This document shows positions 7,831-15,649 of a stretch of DNA of 27,825 nucleotides, piece after piece. The stretch spans positions 1,482-29,306 of the forward strand of contig DIUN01000048.1 in assembly GCA_002423025.1 (NCBI GenBank). The letters are read 5' to 3'. The DNA comes from Sphingomonadales bacterium UBA6157. GTDB taxonomy: Bacteria; Pseudomonadota; Alphaproteobacteria; Sphingomonadales; Sphingomonadaceae. Position 1 is the first letter of the stretch. Each line of letters begins with the position of its first letter. A program made the position numbers and the translations under genes. The notes under the pieces were generated by a model that saw only the letters and a list, made by a program, of their open reading frames with translations, made no database searches and was not told where the DNA came from.

Positions 7831-8429
7831 GCGGCGTGCTCCAGCGAGCGTGGTTCCATCCCGGCGATCCGCATGAAATTGGCCAGCATGGCATGGCCAT
7901 GCTCGGTGGCGATGCTCTCCGGGTGGAACTGCACGCCGTGCAGGGGCAGCGTCTTGTGGCGCATGCCCATGATGAGCCCCTCGGGGCTGCGGGCGTTGAT
8001 GGCGAAGCACGCCGGCAGATCATCCTCGCGCACGATCAGCGAATGGTAGCGCGTTGCTTCAAAAGGCGAGGGCAGGCCGGCGAAGATGCCGGTGCCATCA
8101 TGCGTCATCGGGCTGGTCTTGCCGTGCATCACCTGCGGCGCGCGCACCACGGTGCCGCCAAAAGCCTGGCCGAGTGCCTGGTGGCCAAGGCAGACGCCGA
8201 GCAGCGGCAGCTTTGCCTCGGCAGCAGCGCGAATGAGATCAAGGCAGACGCCCGCCTCATTGGGCGTGCACGGGCCAGGCGAGAGCAGCACCGCCTGCGG
8301 CTTGAGCGCGATCGCCTCGGAAGCGGTGATCGCATCGTTGCGGACCACCTCCACGCCGGCGCCAAGCTCGAGCAGGTAATGCACGAGGTTGAAGGTAAAG
8401 CTGTCGTAATTGTCGATGACGAGAATCAT
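7827..8429 (-). CDS. trpG: Anthranilate synthase glutamine amidotransferase subunit
   Basis: This 200-residue class I glutamine amidotransferase supplies ammonia to TrpE. It begins MILVIDNYDSFTFNLVHYL, the canonical TrpG/PabA start. The nucleophile is Cys80 in LLGVCLGHQALGQAFGG, and His169/Glu171 in GVQFHPES complete the triad. LLSPGPCTPNEAG forms the oxyanion region. An upstream in-frame ATG at 8477 would add 16 residues across a duplicated 12-mer and is unlikely. No pabB lies nearby, so the subunit may also serve folate synthesis, as is common in bacteria with a single TrpG/PabA. Confidence 0.95.
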   Translation of the reverse strand: MILVIDNYDSFTFNLVHYLLELGAGVEVVRNDAITASEAIALKPQAVLLSPGPCTPNEAGVCLDLIRAAAEAKLPLLGVCLGHQALGQAFGGTVVRAPQVMHGKTSPMTHDGTGIFAGLPSPFEATRYHSLIVREDDLPACFAINARSPEGLIMGMRHKTLPLHGVQFHPESIATEHGHAMLANFMRIAGMEPRSLEHAA

Positions 8430-8457
8430 GGTGCGACCCTTAGCGCGCGCTCGCCGC

Positions 8458-8481
8458 CACGTCATCCTGCACGTCATCCTG
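8458..8481. repeat. 12-bp perfect tandem duplication upstream of trpG
   Basis: CACGTCATCCTG occurs at 8458-8469 and again at 8470-8481, in the 63-nt gap between the GNAT stop and the trpG start. No coding role is apparent. Confidence 0.8.
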
Positions 8482-8492
8482 TCGATGGCGTG

Positions 8493-9047
8493 CTATGGCG
8501 TCACCGCCAGCGGCCCGGAATTGAAGCTGTCGCGATCAATGGCGTAGATGACATGGTTGACCGGCGTGCCGGCCATGTTTGTGACAAAGCAGCGGTCGGT
8601 CAGCACGCCGCCGATTTTCTCCATGGCGCGGCGGGAGCGGATATTCGTTTCGCCGACAAGGAAGATCACCCGATCGAACATTGTCAGGGCATGGGCGATC
8701 ATCAACGCCTTTATCGCGGCGTTGGTGGTGCCGCCCCAATAGCGACGGGACAGGAAGGTCCAGCCGATCTCGACTTCGCCAGGGCTGGCGCGCTCAAGAT
8801 CATAGCGCGACGAGCCGATGAGCGCCCCGCTGGCGGTATCGATGGCGACCATCGCGCCGCCGCTGGCCAGCGCCTGGTCGAAGAATGCCCGGAACACCGG
8901 CTCCTGCCAGCGATCATGCGCCGGATGCCCGGCCCAGATCAGCGGATCGTCGGCAACGGCGTAGAGTTCGGCCCAGTCTGCGGCTGCGAGCGGCCGCAGG
9001 CTGATGCCGTTGTCGGCGAGGTTTGGCTGGAGGTTGATGGCGCCCAT
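8493..9047 (-). CDS. GNAT-family N-acetyltransferase (RimJ/RimL-like)
   Basis: The protein has 184 residues. The N-terminal ISLRPLAAADWAELYAVADD and the central EVEIGWTFLSRRYWGGTTNAAI segment, followed by VIFLVGETNIRSRRAMEKIGG, are characteristic of RimJ/RimL-type acetyltransferases that use acetyl-CoA. The substrate cannot be read from sequence: it could be a protein N-terminus, an amino acid or a small amine. The gene starts 3 nt after the DUF427 stop, so the two are probably co-translated. Both sit between trpE and trpG, where many alphaproteobacteria have no gene or a different one. No trp-specific role is implied by the domain. Confidence 0.87.
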   Translation of the reverse strand: MGAINLQPNLADNGISLRPLAAADWAELYAVADDPLIWAGHPAHDRWQEPVFRAFFDQALASGGAMVAIDTASGALIGSSRYDLERASPGEVEIGWTFLSRRYWGGTTNAAIKALMIAHALTMFDRVIFLVGETNIRSRRAMEKIGGVLTDRCFVTNMAGTPVNHVIYAIDRDSFNSGPLAVTP

Positions 9048-9050
9048 CGT

Positions 9051-9332
9051 TCAGCTGACTTTCACGCCCTTCCAGAAAGCGACGCGGCCCTTGATCTGCT
9101 TTGCCGCATCTTTGGGCTCGGCATAATACCAAGCAGCGTCCTTGTTCTCGGCGCCGCCGGCGATGATGGTGTAGTAGTTCGCCGTGCCTTTCCAGCCGCA
9201 TACGGTGGTGGTGCTGCTCGGGCTGAGCAGTGCCGGATCAATGGCATCGAGCGGGAAATAATGGTTGCCCTCGACAACGACGGTGTCGTTCGAGTCCGCA
9301 ATGGTGACGCCGTTCCAGGTGGCTTTCGGCAT
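9051..9332 (-). CDS. DUF427 domain protein
   Basis: This 93-residue protein begins MPKATWNGVTIADSNDTVVV and contains NHYFPLDAIDPALLSPSSTT, then VCGWKGTANYY and AAWYYAEP. That is the DUF427 signature (small beta-tent fold), for which no biochemical function is established. It is full length for a single-domain member. It is followed after 3 nt by the GNAT gene. The 117 nt upstream, before the trpE stop, contain no convincing gene. Confidence 0.88.
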   Translation of the reverse strand: MPKATWNGVTIADSNDTVVVEGNHYFPLDAIDPALLSPSSTTTVCGWKGTANYYTIIAGGAENKDAAWYYAEPKDAAKQIKGRVAFWKGVKVS

Positions 9333-9449
9333 GATGTGAATCCTTATACTTCGACACCAGCCACTGTGCCGCCCGCGCTGCTGCCGCGCCAGTGGCCATG
9401 ACGGCGCAGGCCGTCCGCATGATCCCGGTGGCCGCTACAAGCAGCGTGG

Positions 9450-10967
9450 CTACTGCCCGAAGCCCGGCGCCGCTGCGGCCTTCAGTGCCTCCCGCGCCGC
9501 CGCCATCAGTGCGCCTGCCTTGGCCTCGCACTCGCGCTGCTCATATTCCGCCACGCTGTCCGCCACGATACCGGCGCCGGCCTGCACGTGCATCACGCCG
9601 TCCTTCACCACGGCGGTGCGCAGCACGATGCACGAGTCCATCGTGCCATCCGGCGAGAAATAACCGACGCCGCCGGCATAGGCACCGCGCGCCTCGCCTT
9701 CCAGTTCGGCAATCACCTGCATGGCGCGCACCTTGGGAGCGCCGCTCACCGTGCCGGCGGGGAAGCCGGCCAGAAGCGCATCCACCGCGTCCAGCCCAGC
9801 CTTCAGCCGGCCGCGAACATTCGAGACGATGTGCATGACATGGCTGTAGAATTCCACGCCCGCACGATCCGTCACCACCACCGAGCCGGGCTCGGAAACG
9901 CGCCCGGCATCATGGCGGCCAAGATCGAGCAGCATCAGGTGCTCGGCCTGCTCCTTGGCATCGGCGAGCAGGCTGGCGCGGTTCTCGGCGTCTTCCACGG
10001 CGTCCCGCCCGCGCGGCCTTGTGCCGGCAATCGGCCGCACCGTCACATCGCCATCGCGCACCCGCACCAGGATTTCGGGGCTGGAGCCGACCAGCGCAAA
10101 GCCCGGCAGATCGAGAAAATACAGGAAGGGCGAGGGGTTGATCCGCCTGAGCGCCCGGTAAAGATCGATCGGCGGCAGCGGGAACTTCACGCTGAAGCGC
10201 TGCGCCAGCACGACCTGGAAAATGTCTCCTGCGAGGATATACGCCTTCGCCTTGGCCACCATCTCGGCATAGCGCGAGGGCGCCACCACCGGCACCGGCT
10301 GGCCATCCGGCAGCTCGGCGGGGGCGGGAGCGCGGGGCGGCAGCGGCTGCGCCAGCCGGGCCTGCGCGCTCTCGATACGCTCCACAGCGGCTTCATAATC
10401 CGCATCGGTGCCGGCAAATACCGGTGCGACGAGGAACAGCTCGTCCTTCAACCGGTCAAACACCAGCAACAGGGTGGGGCGCACGAACACCATGTCCGGC
10501 AGGCCGATCGGCGAGGGAGCATTGGCCGGCACGCTCGGCTCGACAAGCCGCACCGCCTCATAGCCCATATAACCGACAAGGCAGGCCAGCGCCGACGGCA
10601 GCTCGGGCGGCACATCGGCGCGGGCTTCGGCCACCAGCGCACGCAGCGCGGCGAGCGCGCCGCCGGCCACCGGCACAAAGGCGCTGCGGTCGGTCCGCCA
10701 CTGGCGGTTGATGCGCGCGGCATCGCCATTGGCTTCCCACACCAGATCAGGATCGAGCCCGAGCAGCGAGTAGCGGCCGCGTACCTGGCCACCCTCAACC
10801 GATTCGAGCAGGAAGCTGCCGCTGCCCTCCGCGCCCAGCTTGAGCATGGCGGAAACCGGCGTCTCGGTGTCCGCCACGATGCGGGTCCACACCAGCTGCG
10901 CCCGGCCCTGCGCCAGCGCCGCGGCGAACGCCTCGCGCGCCGGCTCGATCACGCCAAAGCTGCTCAC
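9450..10967 (-). CDS. trpE: Anthranilate synthase component I
   Basis: The enzyme makes anthranilate from chorismate with ammonia from TrpG. It has 505 residues. The N-terminal region has the tryptophan feedback site FLLESVEGG followed by RGRYSLLG. The chorismate-binding domain has SPEILVRV, RPIAGTRPRG, HLMLLDLGRHDAGRV, SHVMHIVSNV, FPAGTVSGAPKVRAM and YAGGVGYFSPDG. One family motif is altered: the usual LGRND reads LGRHD. The ATG overlaps the ppiD stop by 4 nt, so tryptophan synthesis is transcribed from the ppiD promoter with no room for a trp leader attenuator. trpA, trpB and trpF are not in the window. Confidence 0.96.
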   Translation of the reverse strand: MSSFGVIEPAREAFAAALAQGRAQLVWTRIVADTETPVSAMLKLGAEGSGSFLLESVEGGQVRGRYSLLGLDPDLVWEANGDAARINRQWRTDRSAFVPVAGGALAALRALVAEARADVPPELPSALACLVGYMGYEAVRLVEPSVPANAPSPIGLPDMVFVRPTLLLVFDRLKDELFLVAPVFAGTDADYEAAVERIESAQARLAQPLPPRAPAPAELPDGQPVPVVAPSRYAEMVAKAKAYILAGDIFQVVLAQRFSVKFPLPPIDLYRALRRINPSPFLYFLDLPGFALVGSSPEILVRVRDGDVTVRPIAGTRPRGRDAVEDAENRASLLADAKEQAEHLMLLDLGRHDAGRVSEPGSVVVTDRAGVEFYSHVMHIVSNVRGRLKAGLDAVDALLAGFPAGTVSGAPKVRAMQVIAELEGEARGAYAGGVGYFSPDGTMDSCIVLRTAVVKDGVMHVQAGAGIVADSVAEYEQRECEAKAGALMAAAREALKAAAAPGFGQ

Positions 10968-12898
10968 TCCGCGTCCAGGTCCTTGCCGGCGAGGCGGCGG
11001 CCCACGTCGCTGATGGTGGCTTCGTTGCGGCTCACGCCCACGTCGCGCTGCGCTGCCATGGCGAAAGCGGCGGCAAACTCATCGGGCAACTGGCTGGCGA
11101 TGTCGCGCTTGCTGGCTTCGAGCAGCCCCGGCACCGCGGCAAGGTTGCCCGGCTCGATGGCGGCAACGTGCACCAGCGCCAGCCCTTCCACGCCCGAAAC
11201 GACGCGAACCTGCCCTGCGGCGGTGGAGAGGAACGCCTGGATGACCGGCGGCACCTGCTGCTGCTGGGCCACATCGATCCGGCGGCCGGCGAGCGGCTGC
11301 GGCGCGGCAAGGCCCTGCGCTGCCACGGCCTTGTCAAAGGCCTCGCCCTTCTTGACGGCAGCAACAACGGCGTCCGCCTTGGCGCGGGCCTGCTTGAGTG
11401 CCTTGTCCCGCGTGGCGATCTCGGCAACCAGCGCGCGGATCTCGGCGAGCGGTCGCGGCGCGGCGGCCAACACCTGCATCGTCTCGATGACGACGAGCTT
11501 GCCGGGGGCCGGGCTGGTGCTGCCATCAGGCGCCTTGGCCTTCAGTTCATCAACGGCGGCACCATCTTCCGGCAGGCGGTTGAAGGCACTGGCAGCGAGC
11601 GCCGGGCCATCGCCTGGCAGCGGCGGTGCATCGGGTGTGGTCCCCTCCCGCGTCACAGGCGTCTGGCTGATGATGGTCAGGCCGTTCGCCTTCGCCACAT
11701 CGGCAAAGCTGCTGCCGCCCTCCAGCGCATCCTCGATCTTGGCGACCAGCGCGGCCACGGCATCGGCGCCGGCACGGGCCTTGAGGTCCGCCACAATGGC
11801 GGGGCGGGCCTGCTCCAGCGTCTTGCCGGCAGCGCCAGCGGCTTCATATTGCAGCACGTGCCAGCCAAAATCGCTCTTCACCGGAGCGGAGATGCCGCCG
11901 ACGGGGATGGCGAAGGCGGCCGCAGCCACGGCAGCGCTTGTCTCGCTGGCCAGTGTTGCCTGGTCCTTTTCACCGATGGCAATATCGGCAGCGCCAAAGC
12001 CGGCGAGACGCTCGGCTGCCTTGGCAAAGCCTTCGGTTTTTGCAGCGGCGGCAACGGCCTTGGCCTTGGCTTCATCCGGCACCACCACCTGCAGCAGGCG
12101 ACGGGTGGCGGCGGCGCCATATTTCGCCGGGTCCTTGGCATAGGCAGCGGCAATGGCGGCGTCACTCACCGTGGCAGCGGCGGCAACAGCCTCACGGTCA
12201 ATCCAGGCGTAGCGGAAGCCGCGCCGCTCGGGCACGGTGAAGCGCGCCTTGTTGGTGTTGTAAAAAGCCTCTGTCTCGGCAGCAGTGGCGGGCGCGACCG
12301 CGGCTGGCGGTACCAGCGCGACGCTGCCGCGATGCACATCGAGCAGCAGGCGCGCATAGGGGGCAGCCATGCCATCCGGCACGCCGAGAGCGGCTGTCAC
12401 GGGCGTTAGCAGCAGCTTGCGAACAAAATCCCCACCGATATCGGCGCGCAGCCGCTCATCGGTTAGGCGCTGCTGGGCAAGGACGCTGCGATAGGTCGCA
12501 TCATCAAACTTGCCGCCGCTCTGGAACGCCGGAATCGAGCCGATGACAGCGCCAATGGCACGATCGCTGGCAACAAGCCCTTGCTTGGCGCCGAATTCCT
12601 CCAGCGCGGTCTGGCCGATGAGCTGGGCGGTGACGGCGGGCACGGCGCCCTGCGCGGCCAGCTCGGTCTGCGTCAGCGCCGGGTTCTGCTGGCGCGCGTT
12701 CTGGAGCACCCGGTCAAACGCCGTCATCAAGTCCGGCTCGACCAGCGTGCGGCTGCCTACCTTGGCGACCGTGCCGCGCGTGCCGATGGGGTTGCTGAAC
12801 GGATCACCGACGCCGGTGACGATGAAGGCCAGCAGCACGGCGCCGAGCAGCGCCAGTGCCGGCCAGCTCCGGAGACCCTTGCGAATGAACTGAAGCAT
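10964..12898 (-). CDS. ppiD: PpiD-like periplasmic peptidyl-prolyl isomerase/chaperone
   Basis: The protein has 644 residues from ATG at 12898, beginning MLQFIRKGLRSWPALALLGA. One membrane anchor (about residues 12-33) leads into a SurA_N-like chaperone region, then a parvulin-type segment (RRLLQVVVPDE, then AFAIPVGGISAPVKSDFGWH) and a second, more degenerate rotamase-like region. It is membrane-anchored with its bulk in the periplasm, where it would help fold outer-membrane and secreted proteins. The C-terminal half is Ala-rich. It is the first gene of the minus-strand run and divergent from tpiA. The 124-nt gap between them must hold both promoters. The ppiD-trpE linkage is a recurring sphingomonad arrangement as I recall it. 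Confidence 0.9.
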   Translation of the reverse strand: MLQFIRKGLRSWPALALLGAVLLAFIVTGVGDPFSNPIGTRGTVAKVGSRTLVEPDLMTAFDRVLQNARQQNPALTQTELAAQGAVPAVTAQLIGQTALEEFGAKQGLVASDRAIGAVIGSIPAFQSGGKFDDATYRSVLAQQRLTDERLRADIGGDFVRKLLLTPVTAALGVPDGMAAPYARLLLDVHRGSVALVPPAAVAPATAAETEAFYNTNKARFTVPERRGFRYAWIDREAVAAAATVSDAAIAAAYAKDPAKYGAAATRRLLQVVVPDEAKAKAVAAAAKTEGFAKAAERLAGFGAADIAIGEKDQATLASETSAAVAAAAFAIPVGGISAPVKSDFGWHVLQYEAAGAAGKTLEQARPAIVADLKARAGADAVAALVAKIEDALEGGSSFADVAKANGLTIISQTPVTREGTTPDAPPLPGDGPALAASAFNRLPEDGAAVDELKAKAPDGSTSPAPGKLVVIETMQVLAAAPRPLAEIRALVAEIATRDKALKQARAKADAVVAAVKKGEAFDKAVAAQGLAAPQPLAGRRIDVAQQQQVPPVIQAFLSTAAGQVRVVSGVEGLALVHVAAIEPGNLAAVPGLLEASKRDIASQLPDEFAAAFAMAAQRDVGVSRNEATISDVGRRLAGKDLDAE

Positions 12899-13022
12899 CG
12901 AAATCCAGACAAAATGAAATTGGGCAGCAGATATGCGGGCGGGTTGTAACGGCGGCAGCGGCTTGCCACAAGGCGCTGCGCATCGCCCCGGCAACTGCCG
13001 TGCCCATACCGGAGTTCCACCC

Positions 13023-13757
13023 GTGACCCAGCTTTCCCCCGCTTCGCTCATCGTCGGCAACTGGAAGATGCACGGCCTTCGCGCCGCACTGCCCGAGCTT
13101 GCGGCCATGGCGGCATCGGGGCGCGGCAATCTCTGGGTGGCGCCGCCCTTCACGCTGATCAGCGCTGCCGTAGCGGCAGCGCCGGGCCTGCCGATCGGCG
13201 GGCAGGATTGCCACCATGCCGAAAAGGGCGCGCACACCGGCTGCGTTGCCGCTGTCATGCTTGCCGATGCCGGCGCGCGGTTCGTCATCGTTGGCCACAG
13301 CGAACGCCGGGCGGACAATGGCGAGAGCGATGCCGATGTGCGGGCCAAGGCGATTGCCGCGCGCGCCGCGGGCCTGAAGGTGATCCTGTGCATCGGCGAG
13401 AGCGAGGCCGAGCGCCTGGCTGGCCAGGCCGAGGGGCGGGTGGCGGCGCAGCTTGCCGGCTCGCTGCCGGAAAGCCCCGAGGGGCTGACCATCGCCTATG
13501 AGCCGATCTGGGCGATCGGCACCGGCCGCACGCCCACGCCGGGCGATGTCGCCGCCATCCACGGCTTCATCCGCACACGGCTGGTGGCGGCCTATGGCGC
13601 GGCGGGGCAGGACGTCCGCATTCTCTATGGCGGCTCGGTGAAGCCCGAGAACGCCGCCGAACTGCTCGGCCAGCCCGATGTGGGCGGCGCACTGGTGGGC
13701 GGCGCCAGCCTGACGGCGGCCAGCTTCCTCGCCATCGCGGCGGCCGCGCCACAATAA
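13023..13757 (+). CDS. tpiA: Triosephosphate isomerase
   Basis: The enzyme interconverts dihydroxyacetone phosphate and glyceraldehyde 3-phosphate. It has 244 residues from GTG at 13023, which has a GGAG ribosome site at 13011-13014. Catalytic residues are present: Lys15 in GNWKMHG, His92 in VGHSERR and Glu160 in YEPIWAIGTGRTPTPGDV. YGGSVKPENA closes the phosphate site. It is slightly short for the family but has all core segments. It is followed by secG after 112 nt. Confidence 0.96.
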   Translation: MTQLSPASLIVGNWKMHGLRAALPELAAMAASGRGNLWVAPPFTLISAAVAAAPGLPIGGQDCHHAEKGAHTGCVAAVMLADAGARFVIVGHSERRADNGESDADVRAKAIAARAAGLKVILCIGESEAERLAGQAEGRVAAQLAGSLPESPEGLTIAYEPIWAIGTGRTPTPGDVAAIHGFIRTRLVAAYGAAGQDVRILYGGSVKPENAAELLGQPDVGGALVGGASLTAASFLAIAAAAPQ

Positions 13758-13767
13758 GGTCGCTCGA

Positions 13768-13824
13768 CAGTGAGGTCTCTGAGCAGTGAGGTCTCTCAGG
13801 GGTGCCGGGTTGCCCTTCGGCACC
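13768..13824 (+). other. Direct repeat and stem-loop between tpiA and secG
   Basis: CAGTGAGGTCTCT occurs at 13768-13780 and 13784-13796. Just downstream, GGTGCCG (13801-13807) pairs with CGGCACC (13818-13824) to form a 7-bp hairpin. No T-tract follows, so this is at best a weak or Rho-assisted terminator, or an mRNA-end structure. Confidence 0.45.
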
Positions 13825-13869
13825 GGCCTCGCTACATCCCGGCAATAGTCTTCCCCTGAAAGCTCGCCC

Positions 13870-14259
13870 GTGACCACCTTCCTGCTCGTCGTCCATTCGC
13901 TCATCGCGCTCGCACTGGTCACCGTGATCCTGCTGCAGCGTTCGGAAGGCGGCGGTCTCGGCATCGGCGGCGGCACCGGCGGCGGCATGATGTCCGTGCG
14001 CGGCGCGGCCAACCTGCTCACCCGCGCCACCACTGTGCTGGCGGTGCTGTTCATCGGCAATTCGATCATTCTTGCGGTTCTGGCCGCCGGCACCAGCAAG
14101 CCCAAGGCTGTCGATACCAGCCTTGCCCCGGCCGTTGCCGCCACGGCCCCGGCAACCCCCGGCGCAGCACCCGCTGCCGACCCGGCCGGCGCTCCTGCAG
14201 CGCCGGGCCAGGCGCCAGTGCTGCCCGGTTCGCTCCCCGGCGTGCCGCTCGCCCGCTAA
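13870..14259 (+). CDS. secG: Protein-export membrane protein SecG
   Basis: The protein has 129 residues from GTG at 13870. SecG is the small auxiliary subunit of the SecYEG translocon and aids SecA-driven export. Two membrane helices (about 3-20 and 50-70) flank the conserved LLQRSEGGGLGIGGG loop, which continues to GGGMMSVRGAANLLTR. The C-terminal 45 residues are an Ala/Pro-rich tail, common in alphaproteobacterial SecG. It follows tpiA, and the MFS gene starts 3 nt after its stop. Confidence 0.94.
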   Translation: MTTFLLVVHSLIALALVTVILLQRSEGGGLGIGGGTGGGMMSVRGAANLLTRATTVLAVLFIGNSIILAVLAAGTSKPKAVDTSLAPAVAATAPATPGAAPAADPAGAPAAPGQAPVLPGSLPGVPLAR

Positions 14260-14262
14260 CGG

Positions 14263-15549
14263 ATGGCGTCTGCCGCTCCCGCCACAAAGCCGAACCAGGC
14301 CCGCCAGATCCTTGGCGGTTCCGCCGGCAATCTGGTGGAATGGTATGATTGGTATGCCTATTCCGCCTTCGCGCTGTATTTTGCGCCAAGCTTCTTCCCC
14401 AAGGCCGATCCACTAGCCCAGGCGCTCAACACCGCCGGCATCTTCGCCATCGGCTTCCTGATGCGGCCGATCGGCGGCTGGCTGCTCGGTGTCTATGCGG
14501 ACAAGCACGGCCGCAAGGCCGCGCTCACGCTTTCGGTTGCCATGATGTGCGCCGGATCGCTGCTCATCGCCATTGCTCCGACCTATCAGCAGATCGGCCT
14601 TGGTGCGCCGCTGCTGCTGCTGGTGGCGCGGCTGGTGCAGGGGCTTTCCGTGGGCGGCGAATATGGCGCTTCGGCCACTTTCATGGCGGAAGTTGCCGAT
14701 GAACGCCGGCGCGGATTCCTCGCGAGTTTTCAATATGTAACGCTCATCGGTGGCCAGCTTCTGGCGCTCGGCCTGCTGGTGGTGATGCAGGCGACGCTCA
14801 CCGAGGCAGAGCTTGATTCCTGGGGCTGGCGCGTGCCGTTCCTGGTCGGCGCGGCCTGTGCGGTGCTGGTGTTCTTCCTGCGCCGCAGCCTTGTCGAGAC
14901 GGATGCCTTCAAGTCCGTGCCGGAGAGCCAGCGCCGGAGCCTCACCACCCGGCTGCTGGAGCACCCGCGCGCGCTGCTCACCGTGCTGGCACTCACGGCC
15001 GGGGGCAGCCTGGCCTTCTATACCTTCACCACATATATGCAGAAATATCTGGTGCTTACGGCCGGCTGGAGCAAGCAGGAGGCGACCACGGTGTCCGCCG
15101 CCGCGCTGTTCTTCTACATGCTGCTGCAGCCGGCCTTCGGCGCCTTGTCGGACAAGGTGGGGCGACGGCCGCTGCTCATCACCTTCACGGCGCTCGGCAC
15201 GCTGCTCACCTATCCCGCCATGGTGGCGCTGGGGCAGGCGAGCTACCCGCTCGGCGGCTTTGTGCTGATGCTGGCGGCGCTGTGCGTGCTGAGTTGCTAC
15301 ACCGCCATTTCCGGGCTGGTGAAGGCCGAGATGTTCCCTGCCAATATCCGCGCACTGGGCGTCGGGCTGCCCTATGGCATCGGCGTTGCGGTGTTCGGCG
15401 GCTCTGCCGAATATGTGGCGCTGGCGTTCAAGTCGGCGGGGCTGGAAGCCGGGTTTTTCGTCTATGTCAGCGTCATGTGCGCCATCGCGCTGGTCGCGGC
15501 GATTTCCCTGCCGGATACCAAGCGCCATTCCCGTATCGACCGGGACTGA
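14263..15549 (+). CDS. MHS-family MFS transporter (KgtP-like organic acid:H+ symporter)
   Basis: The protein has 428 residues with about 12 hydrophobic segments. The N-terminal GNLVEWYDWYAY and the loop RPIGGWLLGVYADKHGRK are hallmarks of the metabolite:H+ symporter (MHS) branch, which includes KgtP (alpha-ketoglutarate), ShiA and ProP. RLVQGLSVGGEYGAS is the TM4-TM5 motif. PFLVGAACAVLVFFLRRSLVETDAF and PANIRALGVGLPYGI fit KgtP-like carriers. A dicarboxylate such as 2-oxoglutarate is the best guess, but the substrate cannot be proven. It is tightly packed behind secG, separating secG from pyrG together with the next gene, and is probably co-transcribed with secG. Confidence 0.9.
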   Translation: MASAAPATKPNQARQILGGSAGNLVEWYDWYAYSAFALYFAPSFFPKADPLAQALNTAGIFAIGFLMRPIGGWLLGVYADKHGRKAALTLSVAMMCAGSLLIAIAPTYQQIGLGAPLLLLVARLVQGLSVGGEYGASATFMAEVADERRRGFLASFQYVTLIGGQLLALGLLVVMQATLTEAELDSWGWRVPFLVGAACAVLVFFLRRSLVETDAFKSVPESQRRSLTTRLLEHPRALLTVLALTAGGSLAFYTFTTYMQKYLVLTAGWSKQEATTVSAAALFFYMLLQPAFGALSDKVGRRPLLITFTALGTLLTYPAMVALGQASYPLGGFVLMLAALCVLSCYTAISGLVKAEMFPANIRALGVGLPYGIGVAVFGGSAEYVALAFKSAGLEAGFFVYVSVMCAIALVAAISLPDTKRHSRIDRD

Positions 15550-15649
15550 ACCCCGTATTTTCTTGGTCTTCCGTTAACATCATTTGACTATATCCTGCCG
15601 TTTGCGGGCCGTAAGCAGTTGCATGATGGTTGCGCGCCAAGGGGCCCTG

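Noticed and set aside
9238..9420. Possible 60-residue gene between trpE and DUF427 (minus, starting MRTACAVMATG)
   Set aside because: It overlaps the DUF427 start out of frame and has no family resemblance or ribosome site that I can defend.
9588..12143. 851-codon open frame on the plus strand
   Set aside because: It is antisense to trpE and ppiD, which have clear motifs. High GC leaves long open shadow frames, and its translation is Arg/Ala/Ser-rich without domains.
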